A DNA stretch of 29,705 bases from Erwinia pyrifoliae DSM 12163 (GTDB lineage Bacteria; Pseudomonadota; Gammaproteobacteria; Enterobacterales; Enterobacteriaceae). This document shows, one piece after another, positions 1-8,101 of the stretch. A model generated the notes under the pieces. The model was given only the letters and a program-made list of their open reading frames with translations, searched no databases and was not told the origin of the DNA. The position numbers and the translations under genes are program-made. How positions within the stretch are numbered: the first letter of the stretch is position 1; every line of letters starts with the position of its first letter. The stretch lies in assembly GCF_000026985.1 (NCBI RefSeq), contig NC_017390.1:3624318-3654022 (forward strand), read 5' to 3'.

Positions 1-44
1 AAAAAAGAGCAGCTCTGCTGGCCGGGTCACCCGGCCAGAGACAA
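1..44 (-). terminator. Intrinsic terminator after tyrB
   Basis: Read on the minus strand just past the tyrB stop, a GC-rich hairpin (GCCGGG-TGA-CCCGGC core, extended by CTG/CAG and CTCTG/CAGAG with a bulge) is followed by a short GAGC/GCTC repeat and a run of six T at the window edge. This is the usual form of a factor-independent terminator, though the T run lies several bases beyond the main stem. Confidence 0.7.
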
Positions 45-1238
45 TTACATAACGGCAGCGAAAGCTTCCGCCACCTGGAAGACGTTGCTGCGGTTAAGAC
101 CGGCCATGCACACACGGCCGCTGGCGATTAGGTAGACAGCGAATTCATCGCGCAGACGCTCCACCTGTACCGGGCTAAGGCCGGTGTAGCTGAACATACC
201 GCGCTGCTTCAACAGGTAATCGAAGTTCGTACCGGGCACGGCCTGGCTAAGTACATCCACCAGCACATGACGCATTTCCAGAATACGCCTACGCATTCCC
301 TCCACTTCGGCCAGCCAGCTCGCTTTCAGTTCGGGGTTATTCAGCACACAGGACACCACCTGTGCGCCAAAGTTCGGCGGGCTGGAGTAGTTACGGCGCA
401 CGGTCGCTTTCAGCTGGCCGAGCACGCGTGCGGCTTCGTCGCCATCGTGACAAACCACAGACAGCCCGCCGACACGCTCACCGTACAGAGAGAAAATTTT
501 AGAGAATGAATTACTGACCAGAGCAGGCAGACCCGCCGAGGTGATCGCCCGGATGGCGTAAGCATCTTCTTCCATGCCGGCACCAAAGCCCTGGTAGGCG
601 ATGTCGAGAAAGGGGATCAGCTCACGGGCTTTCAGCACCGCCGTGACTTCATCCCACTGCGCGTTGGTCAGATCGGCCCCGGTCGGGTTGTGGCAACACG
701 GATGCAGCAGCACGATGCTTTGTGGCGGCAGGCCGTTCAGTTTTTCCAGCAGCGCATTACATTTTACGCCCTGGGTCTGCGCGTCATACCACGGATAGGT
801 GTTCACGGTGAAACCGGCACCGGTAAAGATCGCAACATGGTTTTCCCAGGTCGGGTCGCTTACCCACACCTGGGAATGTGGAAAGTAGCATTTAAGGAAG
901 TCCGCGCCCACTTTCAGCGCTCCGGAGCCGCCCAGCGTCTGAATGGTGGTGATATGCCCGGCTTTCAGCTGTGGATGCTCTGCACCAAACAGCAGCGGGG
1001 CTACCGCACTGCGGTAAGACGGCAAGCCTTCCATCGGCAGGTAGAGCGAGGCGCCCGGCGGCTGCGCGTTGATCAGAGCTTCCGCAGCGGCCACCGCCTG
1101 CATTTGTGGGATCACACCATGCCGATCGTAATACAGTCCAATGCTCAGGTTCACCTTATGCGCACGGCTGTCCTGCTTAAAAGTCTCCATCAGGGAGAGG
1201 ATAGGATCGCCAGCATAGGCATCAACGTTTTGAAACAC
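45..1238 (-). CDS. tyrB: Aromatic-amino-acid (tyrosine) aminotransferase
   Basis: PLP-dependent transaminase for the last step of tyrosine and phenylalanine synthesis (also leucine), using glutamate as amino donor in the cytoplasm. The 397-residue product matches E. coli TyrB in length and nearly along its whole sequence. The PLP lysine is K247 in the [17 protein letters not shown] segment, the cofactor-site CCHNPTGAD lies at 181-189, and the C-terminal substrate Arg is in [13 protein letters not shown] chose the GTG at 1238 because the protein then begins [12 protein letters not shown] like the family and GGAG lies about 9 nt upstream. An in-frame ATG at 1253 would add only five residues (MEICT). 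The reading frame stays open upstream to 1487 through a decayed yitT gene, so automated callers may produce a false 480-residue protein. I see no TyrR box (TGTAAA-N6-TTTACA) just upstream. Confidence 0.96.
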   Translation of the reverse strand: MFQNVDAYAGDPILSLMETFKQDSRAHKVNLSIGLYYDRHGVIPQMQAVAAAEALINAQPPGASLYLPMEGLPSYRSAVAPLLFGAEHPQLKAGHITTIQTLGGSGALKVGADFLKCYFPHSQVWVSDPTWENHVAIFTGAGFTVNTYPWYDAQTQGVKCNALLEKLNGLPPQSIVLLHPCCHNPTGADLTNAQWDEVTAVLKARELIPFLDIAYQGFGAGMEEDAYAIRAITSAGLPALVSNSFSKIFSLYGERVGGLSVVCHDGDEAARVLGQLKATVRRNYSSPPNFGAQVVSCVLNNPELKASWLAEVEGMRRRILEMRHVLVDVLSQAVPGTNFDYLLKQRGMFSYTGLSPVQVERLRDEFAVYLIASGRVCMAGLNRSNVFQVAEAFAAVM

Positions 1239-1302
1239 GGTGCAGATCTCCATTAAATAATCAGTCATACAGACGAGGCCGGGACGGCATCGCGATTTAA
1301 TC

Positions 1303-1719
1303 AGTCCGCCAGTGAAGTAGCGGCCAGGTCGATGGTTCATGGCGATGATCAGGTTCAGCACCACAGCACCGGAAATCGACGCTGCGAGCATCTCGCGCGA
1401 AACAACGAAAAGCGAGGCCAGCACCACACAGGTGTCCACCGCCATTTGTAGTTTACCGGCGCAATACCGTAACGATCCGGTAGCCATAACGCCAGAATAT
1501 TGATTCCACCCAGACTGGCCTTATGACGGAATAGCACTATAAACCCTATGCCCATCACCACATTTCCAAAAAGTGTCGCGTAAAAGGGATCCAGCTCGGA
1601 AAAATGAATAAATAACGGGTGCCGTTGGCTGAAAAACGACACCAGGGCTACGGCAGAGAAGGTTTTCAGCGTGAAGGCCACGCCCGTACGCCTGAGCGCC
1701 AGCCAGTAAAACGGAATGC
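1303..1719 (-). pseudogene. Decayed YitT-family (DUF161) membrane protein gene
   Basis: Two reading frames together give the C-terminal part of a YitT-family integral membrane protein. The first (about 1717 to 1465) reads IPFYWLALRRTG, then [20 protein letters not shown] and [16 protein letters not shown]. After a single-base loss near 1458-1462 the next frame continues [20 protein letters not shown] and ends with the family-typical [13 protein letters not shown] near 1315. About the first 60 residues of the usual protein (N-terminal membrane segments) are missing, no start codon fits, and no family-like stop is seen; the second frame runs straight into tyrB. Function of the family in enterobacteria is unclear. 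Family assignment rests on remembered consensus, but the frame switch is visible directly. Confidence 0.75.
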
Positions 1720-1739
1720 GGCGCGTGTCCTGCACCCGT

Positions 1740-2014
1740 TTAGCACAGAAGCGCTTCACTGGCGGACACCAGCCCATTCTCTTTCAGGCGGCTAAGTACT
1801 ACCGAGGTTTTTACATACGCAACGCTCTGATGTCCGGCGACAGTCGGGCATGATAACCGGGGATCAGGCCAGCCTGTTCCAGATGAACACGGCGGCGCGA
1901 ACGCTGCGAGGCCGAAAGCCCGACGATATCGCTCAGTTCCTGATTGGTCAGGCGACCGTTAACTTCCATTAAGTTCAGTAATTTAAGGTCGAAGTCATCA
2001 ATCTGCGTGATCGT
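1740..2014 (-). pseudogene. Decayed Lrp/AsnC-family regulator gene, internally deleted
   Basis: Starting at 2014 the minus strand reads ITQIDDFDLKLLNLMEVNGR, then LTNQELSDIVGLSASQRSRR and RVHLEQAGLIPGYHARLSPD, the classic N-terminal winged-helix DNA-binding domain of Lrp/AsnC proteins. A stop follows at 1811-1813. In another frame from about 1820 it resumes with AYVKTSVVLSRLKENGLVSA and stops at 1740-1742, which resembles the extreme C-terminus of the family. The roughly 80-residue ligand-binding (RAM) domain between them is gone. The first codon is ACG and no start codon is found upstream in frame, so expression of even the DNA-binding part is doubtful. Adjacent to the YitT remnant and in the same orientation, it was probably that gene's regulator (inference). 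Confidence 0.75.
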
Positions 2015-2086
2015 TAATCCACGCCTGCTGGAGTGTATTCAACGCAGACAGATAAACGCATTTTTTTTCAGGTTATCCAACATTTT

Positions 2087-2108
2087 TTGGCAAGGCATGG
2101 CTTGCCAA
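2087..2108. promoter_or_regulatory. 22-bp near-perfect palindrome downstream of dnaB
   Basis: TTGGCAAG-GCATGG-CTTGCCAA: 8-bp perfect arms, and the centre is also symmetric except for one G/G pair. It lies between the dnaB stop and the lrp remnant. Neither strand has a T run directly after the stem, so it looks more like a protein-binding site left from the lost gene's promoter than a terminator. The rest of 2015-2169 holds no recognisable gene. Confidence 0.45.
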
Positions 2109-2169
2109 CAGGGGTTAAGCATCATGTTGAGGCCAGCCTTGTCAAGTTGGCAGACCCGCGCAAACGGAT

Positions 2170-3585
2170 TTATTCGTCGTCGTACTGTGGCCCGGCGTAA
2201 TTATCAAAGCGCGAATGCTGGCCGTTGAAAGTCAGGCGCACGGTGCCGATTGGGCCGTTACGCTGCTTACCGAGGATGATCTCCGCCACGCCTTTCAAAT
2301 CGCTGTTCTCGTGGTAAACCTCATCACGATAGATAAACATGATTAGGTCAGCATCCTGCTCGATGGAGCCGGACTCACGCAGGTCGGAGTTGACCGGGCG
2401 CTTATCGGCACGTTGTTCCAGCGAGCGGTTAAGCTGCGACAGCGCCACCACCGGCACCTGTAGCTCTTTGGCCAGCGCTTTCAGCGAGCGCGAGATCTCG
2501 GCGATTTCCAGCGTACGGTTATCAGACAGAGCAGGAACGCGCATCAGCTGCAGGTAGTCGATCATTATCAGGCTCAGCCCACCGTGTTCACGGAAAATGC
2601 GGCGCGCGCGCGAACGCACATCGGTCGGCGTCAGGCCGGAAGAGTCATCGATAAACATGTTCTTCTTCTCCAGCAGAATACCCATGGTGCTGGAGATACG
2701 CGCCCAGTCCTCATCGTCAAGCTGGCCGGTACGGATGCGGGTCTGGTCAACGCGTGACAGCGATGCCAGCATACGCATCATCAGCTGCTCGCCGGGCATC
2801 TCAAGGCTGAAAATTAGCACCGGTTTTTGCTGCAACATCGCCGCGTTTTCGCACAGGTTCATGGCGAAGGTGGTTTTCCCCATCGACGGGCGGGCGGCGA
2901 CGATAATCAGATCCGAACGCTGCAGACCAGCGGTTTTCTTATTCAAATCCCCATAGCCGGTATCCACCCCGGTAACGCCGTCGTGCGGCGTCTGATACAG
3001 CGATTCGATACGCGCGATAGTGGCTTCGAGGATCTGATCGACGCTTTTCGGCCCTTCATCTTTATTAGCGCGGTTTTCAGCAATCTGGAATACGCGCGAT
3101 TCAGCAAGATCGAGCAGATCTTCGCTGCTGCGCCCCTGCGGATCGTAGCCGGCATCGGCGATCTCGTTTGCTACGGCGATCATCTCACGCACGACCGCAC
3201 GTTCACGCACGATATCCGCATAAGCGCCGATGTTAGCCGCGCTTGGCGTATTTTTTGATAACTCGGCCAGGTAGGCGAAACCGCCAACCATGCTCAGTTC
3301 GCCTTTGGTTTCCATCGATTCGGACAGGGTGATCAGGTCGATCGGCTTACTCTGTTCCAGCAGGCGCTGCATTTCCGCAAAGATCATCCGGTGCGGGCGG
3401 CTGAAGAAGTCCTTCGCCACTACGCGCTCCGAGACGTTATCCCAGCGTTCGTTATCCAGCATTAAACCGCCCAACACCGACTGTTCTGCTTCCAGCGAAT
3501 GCGGTGGCAGCTTGAGACCTTCCATCTGACGGTCACGCGGCTCGCGGTTTTCGTAGGATTTGTTGGTGGGTTTATTTCCTGCCAT
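2170..3585 (-). CDS. dnaB: Replicative DNA helicase DnaB
   Basis: Hexameric 5'-3' helicase that unwinds the chromosome at the replication fork and recruits DnaG primase. It is 471 residues, the same as E. coli, and almost identical throughout. The N-terminal primase-interacting helical domain spans about 25-170, then a linker, then the RecA-like motor domain: Walker A ARPSMGKT at 231-238, Walker B around LIMIDYLQL, and the DLRESGSIEQDAD motif near the C-terminus, ending in AGPQYDDE. The ATG at 3585 gives the family-typical MAGNKP start; there is no strong Shine-Dalgarno before it. It is divergent from qorA with about 100 bp between. In E. coli alr and tyrB follow on the same strand; here alr is missing. 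Confidence 0.98.
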   Translation of the reverse strand: MAGNKPTNKSYENREPRDRQMEGLKLPPHSLEAEQSVLGGLMLDNERWDNVSERVVAKDFFSRPHRMIFAEMQRLLEQSKPIDLITLSESMETKGELSMVGGFAYLAELSKNTPSAANIGAYADIVRERAVVREMIAVANEIADAGYDPQGRSSEDLLDLAESRVFQIAENRANKDEGPKSVDQILEATIARIESLYQTPHDGVTGVDTGYGDLNKKTAGLQRSDLIIVAARPSMGKTTFAMNLCENAAMLQQKPVLIFSLEMPGEQLMMRMLASLSRVDQTRIRTGQLDDEDWARISSTMGILLEKKNMFIDDSSGLTPTDVRSRARRIFREHGGLSLIMIDYLQLMRVPALSDNRTLEIAEISRSLKALAKELQVPVVALSQLNRSLEQRADKRPVNSDLRESGSIEQDADLIMFIYRDEVYHENSDLKGVAEIILGKQRNGPIGTVRLTFNGQHSRFDNYAGPQYDDE

Positions 3586-3685
3586 AGTGATGTGATACCA
3601 AAAATCTTGTGGGGGGGACGCGCAAGTATACCTGTTTGCAGGGCTGGCGTCCTCCTTCTCATTACGGCTAATCCGAGGAGTGAAG

Positions 3686-4666
3686 GTGGCAAAACGTATA
3701 CAAATCAGTCAGCACGGCGCGCCCGAAGTGATGCAGCTGGTGAGTTTCGATCCCGTCGATCCGGCCCCCGGTGAAGTGCAGGTCGGGAATAAAGCGATTG
3801 GCATCAACTACATCGATACCTACGTGCGCAGCGGGCTGTACCCGACGACGTTGCCTGCCGGATTGGGAACAGAGGCGGCCGGCGTAGTGATGCGCGTCGG
3901 CGCGGGCGTTAGCGCAGTGAAACCCGGTGACCGCGTGGTGTACGCCCAGTCGCCGCTCGGGGCTTACAGCGAGGTGCACAACGTGCCGGTGGATAAGCTG
4001 GCATTGCTGCCGGATGCCATTTCATTCGAGCAGGCGGCGGCCTCATTCCTTAAGGGGCTGACGGTGCACTATCTGTTGCGTCAAACCTATGTGGTGAAGC
4101 CGGATGAGGTGTTCCTGTTTCATGCGGCGGCCGGTGGCGTCGGCCTGATTGCCTGCCAGTGGGCAAAGGCGCTCGGCGCGCATCTGATTGGCACGGTTGG
4201 CTCGGCAGAGAAAGCCCGGCTGGCTGAAAATGCCGGAGCCTGGGCTACCATCAACTACCGCGAAGAAAACATTGCCGGACGCGTCAGTGCGCTGACCCGA
4301 GGCAAAAAGCTGCGCGTGGTGTATGACTCGGTGGGAAAAGACACCTGGGAAGCCTCGCTCAATTGCCTGCAACGGCGCGGGTTGATGGTCAGCTTCGGCA
4401 ACTCATCCGGCCCGGTGACCGGCATCAATCTCGGCATACTTAATCAAAAAGGGTCGCTGTACGTTACCCGCCCGTCGTTGAACGGCTATATCACCCATCG
4501 CGAAGCGCTCACGCATGCCAGCAATGAGCTGTTCTCATTGATAGCCAGCGGAGCAATAAAGGTAGAAGTCCCTGCTGAACAGCAATTTGCGCTGGCGGAT
4601 GCGCAACGGGCGCATCAGGTTCTGGAAGGTCGCGGCACCCTGGGTTCCAGCCTGCTGATCCCGTAA
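3686..4666 (+). CDS. qorA: Quinone oxidoreductase (NADPH), zeta-crystallin type
   Basis: Cytoplasmic medium-chain dehydrogenase/reductase that reduces quinones with NADPH. The product is 326 residues (E. coli 327) and collinear with it: GroES-like N-terminal domain, then a Rossmann fold with the HAAAGGVGLIACQWAKALGA nucleotide-binding loop near residues 145-165, and the family C-terminus GSSLLIP. No zinc-ligand cysteines are present, as expected for QOR. Two GTG codons compete. The one at 3686 is preferred because GAGGAG at 3675-3680 sits 5 nt upstream and the protein then starts MAKRIQ like the E. coli protein; the GTG at 3680 overlaps that ribosome site. Confidence 0.95.
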   Translation: MAKRIQISQHGAPEVMQLVSFDPVDPAPGEVQVGNKAIGINYIDTYVRSGLYPTTLPAGLGTEAAGVVMRVGAGVSAVKPGDRVVYAQSPLGAYSEVHNVPVDKLALLPDAISFEQAAASFLKGLTVHYLLRQTYVVKPDEVFLFHAAAGGVGLIACQWAKALGAHLIGTVGSAEKARLAENAGAWATINYREENIAGRVSALTRGKKLRVVYDSVGKDTWEASLNCLQRRGLMVSFGNSSGPVTGINLGILNQKGSLYVTRPSLNGYITHREALTHASNELFSLIASGAIKVEVPAEQQFALADAQRAHQVLEGRGTLGSSLLIP

Positions 4667-4678
4667 GCCACAAATAGT

Positions 4679-4715
4679 CAGGGCCTCCCGAAGGAGACCC
4701 TGTTGCCTTTCTTTT
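4679..4715 (+). terminator. Intrinsic terminator after qorA
   Basis: CAGGGCCTCC-CGAA-GGAGACCCTG forms a 10-pair stem with one mismatch and a tetraloop, followed by TTGCCTTTCTTTTTATT. It lies 12 nt past the qorA stop. The remaining stretch to 4892 holds only a small CGGCA-TAA-TGCCG hairpin near 4853-4865, perhaps at the 3' end of the pspG transcript, and no gene that I recognise. Confidence 0.85.
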
Positions 4716-4892
4716 TATTGTTCGCACGAGTTGTAGGGTCAGCGGCGATAAAGTCGTTTTGCTTTAGCGAAAATATCCTGCCAGAAATCATAAGTAAAAA
4801 GTATGTTTCATTGCGCAATGGCATCAGGCAATTTTCCATGATGTGATCCAGCCGGCATAATGCCGACGAAAAGTAGCGACAACCCATTGATA

Positions 4893-5126
4893 TTACGGGA
4901 ATAACCCCTCTTTATCGCGAACGCGCGGTTTAACAAAAGCGCGATAGAGCCAGACAGCCACCACCGCCAGCACCAGCCAGGGCAACAATTTTACAACTAT
5001 TGCAAACAGCCCGCCGATAAACGTCACCAGGGTTGCAACCAGCAACGCCGCCATAATGCCCAGCAGCGAGATGCCGGTCAGTAACAGCGCCGTAAAGAAA
5101 CCAACGACAAACAGGATCTCGAACAT
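4893..5126 (-). CDS. pspG: Phage shock protein G
   Basis: Small inner-membrane member of the phage-shock (envelope stress) regulon. It is 77 residues (E. coli 80) with two hydrophobic segments: FEILFVVGFFTALLLTGISL near the N-terminus and the region around LPWLVLAVVAVWLY near 45-65, then a basic tail. The ATG at 5126 gives MFEILFVVGFF, matching the E. coli start, and GGAG lies about 9 nt upstream; longer in-frame starts have no support. A sigma-54 promoter lies 40-60 bp upstream. It sits between qorA and dusA exactly as in E. coli. Confidence 0.92.
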   Translation of the reverse strand: MFEILFVVGFFTALLLTGISLLGIMAALLVATLVTFIGGLFAIVVKLLPWLVLAVVAVWLYRAFVKPRVRDKEGLFP

Positions 5127-5165
5127 GATCTTACGCTCCAAAATAAAGGACTCTGCAAGGATTAT

Positions 5166-5182
5166 TACAAGAAACGTGCCAG
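5166..5182 (-). promoter_or_regulatory. Sigma-54 (-24/-12) promoter of pspG
   Basis: The minus strand reads CTGGCACGTTTCTTGTA against the sigma-54 consensus YTGGCACGN4TTGCW. All of the -24 block matches and the -12 block differs at one base (TTGTA). It is about 40 nt upstream of the pspG start. In E. coli pspG is transcribed by sigma-54 RNA polymerase with the enhancer protein PspF, so the same control is expected. Confidence 0.82.
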
Positions 5183-5221
5183 CAATACGGAAAATTAACT
5201 TATTGAAAAACAAGGAAGGAG

Positions 5222-5250
5222 TTCACCAGGGACGCAACAACTCTGGTGAA
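5222..5250. repeat. Inverted repeat between dusA and pspG promoter
   Basis: TTCACCAG (5222-5229) and CTGGTGAA (5243-5250) are perfect 8-bp arms around a 13-nt loop. On the minus strand it follows the dusA stop by about 30 nt and a TTTTT run appears some 14 nt later. It could be a weak dusA terminator, or lie within the upstream enhancer region of the pspG promoter. Confidence 0.4.
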
Positions 5251-5281
5251 TTTCATCATTAAGTGGTTAATTTTTGACGAT

Positions 5282-6277
5282 TCAACTTTCGGCGGGAACC
5301 TTTTCTGCCACCATCGACAGCGCTTTCTCGACAACTTCGATACCTGCACCCGCCTTATGGGCATTTTCGCTCAGATATCGACGCCACTGACGCGCGCCGG
5401 GGATCCCCTGGAACAGGCCGAGCATATGCCGGGTGACGTGGCCTAAATAAGTGCCGTTAGCCAGCTCGCGTTCAATATAAGGGTACATCGAACGCACTAC
5501 CGCTATCGGATCGGCAGCAGGCGATGTACAGCCAAACAGTTCGCGGTCGACCTGCGCCAGCAGACCCGGGTTTTGATAAGCTTCACGCCCCATCATCACG
5601 CCGTCCAGATACTGTAAATGGATTTTCGCCTCCGCCAGGGACTTCACGCCGCCATTAATCGACAAAGTCAGATGCGGGAAGTCGCGCTTGAGCTGATAAA
5701 CGCGCGGGTAGTCAAGGGGGGGGATCTCACGGTTCTCTTTCGGGCTGAGGCCGGAAAGCCAGGCTTTGCGGGCGTGGATAATAAACACCTCACAGCCGCC
5801 CTGCTCTGATACCGTGTGGATAAAGTCGCAGAGAAACTCGTAGCTGTCCTGGTCATCAATGCCAATACGGGTTTTCACCGTTACCGGTACTGACACCACG
5901 TCGCGCATCGCTTTAATGCCGTCCGCAACCAGCTGTGCTTCCCCCATCAGGCAGGCACCAAACCGGCCGTTCTGGACACGGTCTGACGGGCAGCCAACGT
6001 TGAGGTTAATTTCCTGATAGCCGCGCTGTTCAGCCAGTTTGGCACAATGCGCCAGCGCAGCAGGATCGCTGCCACCCAGCTGGAGAGCGACGGGATGCTC
6101 TTCGCTACTGAATGCCAGATAGTCGCCTTTGCCATGAATAATGGCCCCGGTGGTCACCATTTCGCTATACAACAGCGTTTGCTGCGTCAACTGACGATGA
6201 AAGTAACGGCAGTGGCGGTCGGTCCAGTCGAGCATCGGTGCGATGGAGAAGCGGTGGGCAGGTAATTTTTCGGTCAT
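5282..6277 (-). CDS. dusA: tRNA-dihydrouridine(20/20a) synthase DusA
   Basis: FMN-dependent enzyme that reduces uridine to dihydrouridine at positions 20/20a of the tRNA D-loop, using NADPH. The 331-residue product matches DusA: TIM barrel start [19 protein letters not shown]-site LGGSDP near 68, the catalytic cysteine C96 in [14 protein letters not shown], phosphate-site SINGGV and [12 protein letters not shown], and a C-terminal helical tRNA-binding domain. ATG at 6277 is preferred over the adjoining TTG at 6280 because it gives [11 protein letters not shown]; no clear Shine-Dalgarno is visible. The last bases before the stop are unremarkable. Confidence 0.95.
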   Translation of the reverse strand: MTEKLPAHRFSIAPMLDWTDRHCRYFHRQLTQQTLLYSEMVTTGAIIHGKGDYLAFSSEEHPVALQLGGSDPAALAHCAKLAEQRGYQEINLNVGCPSDRVQNGRFGACLMGEAQLVADGIKAMRDVVSVPVTVKTRIGIDDQDSYEFLCDFIHTVSEQGGCEVFIIHARKAWLSGLSPKENREIPPLDYPRVYQLKRDFPHLTLSINGGVKSLAEAKIHLQYLDGVMMGREAYQNPGLLAQVDRELFGCTSPAADPIAVVRSMYPYIERELANGTYLGHVTRHMLGLFQGIPGARQWRRYLSENAHKAGAGIEVVEKALSMVAEKVPAES

Positions 6278-6356
6278 CAAAAGCGCTAACTCTGTATCAG
6301 AAAAGGTGTGACGATATTGTGCTCAATGATAACACGGCGTGAAGCGCGGATATAGC

Positions 6357-6383
6357 GCAGGGTGGGGATCGCCTCCACCCTGC
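6357..6383. terminator. Hairpin between TraF-like gene and dusA
   Basis: GCAGGGTGG (6357-6365) and CCACCCTGC (6375-6383) form a perfect 9-bp stem with a 9-nt loop, just past the stop of the TraF-like gene on the minus strand. No T run follows on either strand, so it is a terminator-like or 3'-end-protecting hairpin rather than a textbook terminator. Confidence 0.4.
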
Positions 6384-6394
6384 AACGGCAGTGA

Positions 6395-7627
6395 TTAGAA
6401 AGTAAAGTTCAGCTGCGCGACTGCACCCCAAGTGTTGTCTTTACCCACCATCCCGGCGAGGTCAAGATGCACCTTATTATAAGGTGATATCCCGACACCG
6501 CCGGTAAACACGTTAGTGTCATTTGACTTCATATCGGCACGGTAGCCGCCGCGCAATTGCAGCCAGTCCAGCAGACGATATTCGGCACCGATGCTCGCGT
6601 ACTGGCTGTCCTGCTGGATTTTGAAGCGCTTGGTAGGAGTGATATCAACATCAAGCGCGGTAGTCAGACGCTCGGTGTGGAAGGATACGCCAGAAGTCAC
6701 CAGCGGGCGGATCTGATAAGTGTCCTGATAGCCGTTCACTTCTTTAGTGTCGATATCGCGCGAAATCAGGTTCTGTCCGCTCAGGCCCAGCGTCCAGTTA
6801 TCACCCAAATCGGTCGCTGCACCCACGTCAAGGTTAAAACCGGTATCGGTGTTTTTATATTTGCCGTCGGTGAGATCTGATTTTTTAAAGCTATAAACCG
6901 AAGCGCTGTAGTTGTACAAGGTGGTTTTTTGTAGCTTCGGCGTAACACCTAATGAAAACGGATGGCCGCCAATATCGAACTCATGCGCCACGGCAACACC
7001 AACATCGTAGACAATTGCCGCACGACCCAGGGCGGTGGAGGTCAGCTGGTCATCAAAAGACGGGAATAACGTCGCGTCTGCGATCCCTTGTAACAAGTCG
7101 ATATCATGTTGGGTGACATTACTGGTGCCATAGGCGGTGCCGTAAGCTTTAGTGACGAAGGCAAAGGGTAGCGTGTCGTCAGGGATCGTGACGGCGAGAG
7201 CCGCACCGGCCTGACCCCAGGCATTTTCACCACGGATGTCGCGCAGTCGGTTAGCCAAATCGCCGCTGGCTGCGCGCAGGCGGGGAATATCTTCAAAAGT
7301 GATGTTATCCAGCATGGCCTTGTAGCGTTCGACGGTATCCGAAAGGTCATCGACCTTATCAACCAGTTTGTCTTTATCGCTGAGCTGCGCACCGGCCGCC
7401 GGCAGAATAATACTGACTGTGTCCTGTGGCTGAGCTTTGACGATCAACGCGGGGTTAGCCAGAACCGCCGATCCATAGGTGGAAGAAGCTACGCCAGTTC
7501 CACCCATTGCATCGTTGCGGGCATCAAAATAATTACCGGCAGCCAGCGCACCCAACGGGGCTAATAAGAGTGCAGGCAATGCTACAGAGGGTTGAAACGT
7601 GGATAATACTCTGAATTTATTTGTCAT
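6395..7627 (-). CDS. TraF-family (TraF_2) outer-membrane-type protein
   Basis: A 410-residue exported protein of the group usually labelled conjugal transfer protein TraF (TraF_2 family), found singly in many gammaproteobacterial chromosomes; true role unknown. Signal peptide: basic start, hydrophobic stretch, cleavage likely after LGALA (about residue 29). The mature part begins NYFDARNDAMGGTGVASSTY, a pattern also seen at the N-terminus of FadL/OMPP1-like porins, then has a helical stretch (about 75-125), then alternating beta-type segments and a final aromatic residue (AQLNFTF) typical of outer-membrane barrels. ATG 7627 has AAGGGA just upstream. There are no conjugation genes nearby. It replaces yjbL/yjbM of the E. 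coli order, and I find no sign of foreign composition by eye. Confidence 0.72.
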   Translation of the reverse strand: MTNKFRVLSTFQPSVALPALLLAPLGALAAGNYFDARNDAMGGTGVASSTYGSAVLANPALIVKAQPQDTVSIILPAAGAQLSDKDKLVDKVDDLSDTVERYKAMLDNITFEDIPRLRAASGDLANRLRDIRGENAWGQAGAALAVTIPDDTLPFAFVTKAYGTAYGTSNVTQHDIDLLQGIADATLFPSFDDQLTSTALGRAAIVYDVGVAVAHEFDIGGHPFSLGVTPKLQKTTLYNYSASVYSFKKSDLTDGKYKNTDTGFNLDVGAATDLGDNWTLGLSGQNLISRDIDTKEVNGYQDTYQIRPLVTSGVSFHTERLTTALDVDITPTKRFKIQQDSQYASIGAEYRLLDWLQLRGGYRADMKSNDTNVFTGGVGISPYNKVHLDLAGMVGKDNTWGAVAQLNFTF

Positions 7628-8101
7628 TTTCCCTTAACTCGACCTAGAAATGAAAATGCGAATGCTAAAAAGTGCGCAGTGCTCTTATCCCTTTATAATG
7701 GACGTAGAGTCTGCATTTCATTGCTGTGAATTCAGTGAAGATAAGGGGGCTGATTAGTTTATTGTCTCTTTATAGATCTGCTATAAAGCTTACCGTTACG
7801 CTTCAGGTACGGGTTTTAGTATCGATTATTTTCAGCCTCTGCTCAAAGGATAATCAAGATAGTTAAGTGATGTAAATATATTTTATCGTTTCAGATGATT
7901 TAAAATGCTAAAAACAGTAGGGAATTAGCATTAAAAGTCAATATTTTCATAATGTTAAATTAAAAAACCCGTCGAAATATAATCTTCAGAATAATTACTT
8001 AAGAGGCAACTAAAAATGGCCTTAACGGTGGCAAACTCGGCGTTTTGTACCAGACGTGATAAAATAACATTCTGATTCACGCATGATGAGAAACAACAAA
8101 C
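7628..8101. promoter_or_regulatory. AT-rich divergent control region, TraF-like gene / zur
   Basis: 474 bp with no gene that I can support. It holds a perfect CTTTATAG-ATCTG-CTATAAAG inverted repeat (7768-7788), an AATGCTAA-N13-TTAGCATT inverted repeat (7904-7932), and a further copy of AATGCTAAAAA at 7661-7671. Just before zur lies GATAAAATAACATTC (about 8059-8073), whose right half resembles half of a Zur operator; that is only suggestive. Promoters for both genes must lie here, but I cannot place them securely. Confidence 0.4.

Noticed and set aside
690..1256. 188-codon open frame antisense to tyrB
   Set aside because: It lies wholly within tyrB on the opposite strand and has no recognisable family pattern.
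45..1487. A 480-residue TyrB with an 83-residue N-terminal extension
   Set aside because: The extension is the tail of a decayed YitT-family gene; the GTG at 1238 with GGAG gives exactly the 397-residue family length.
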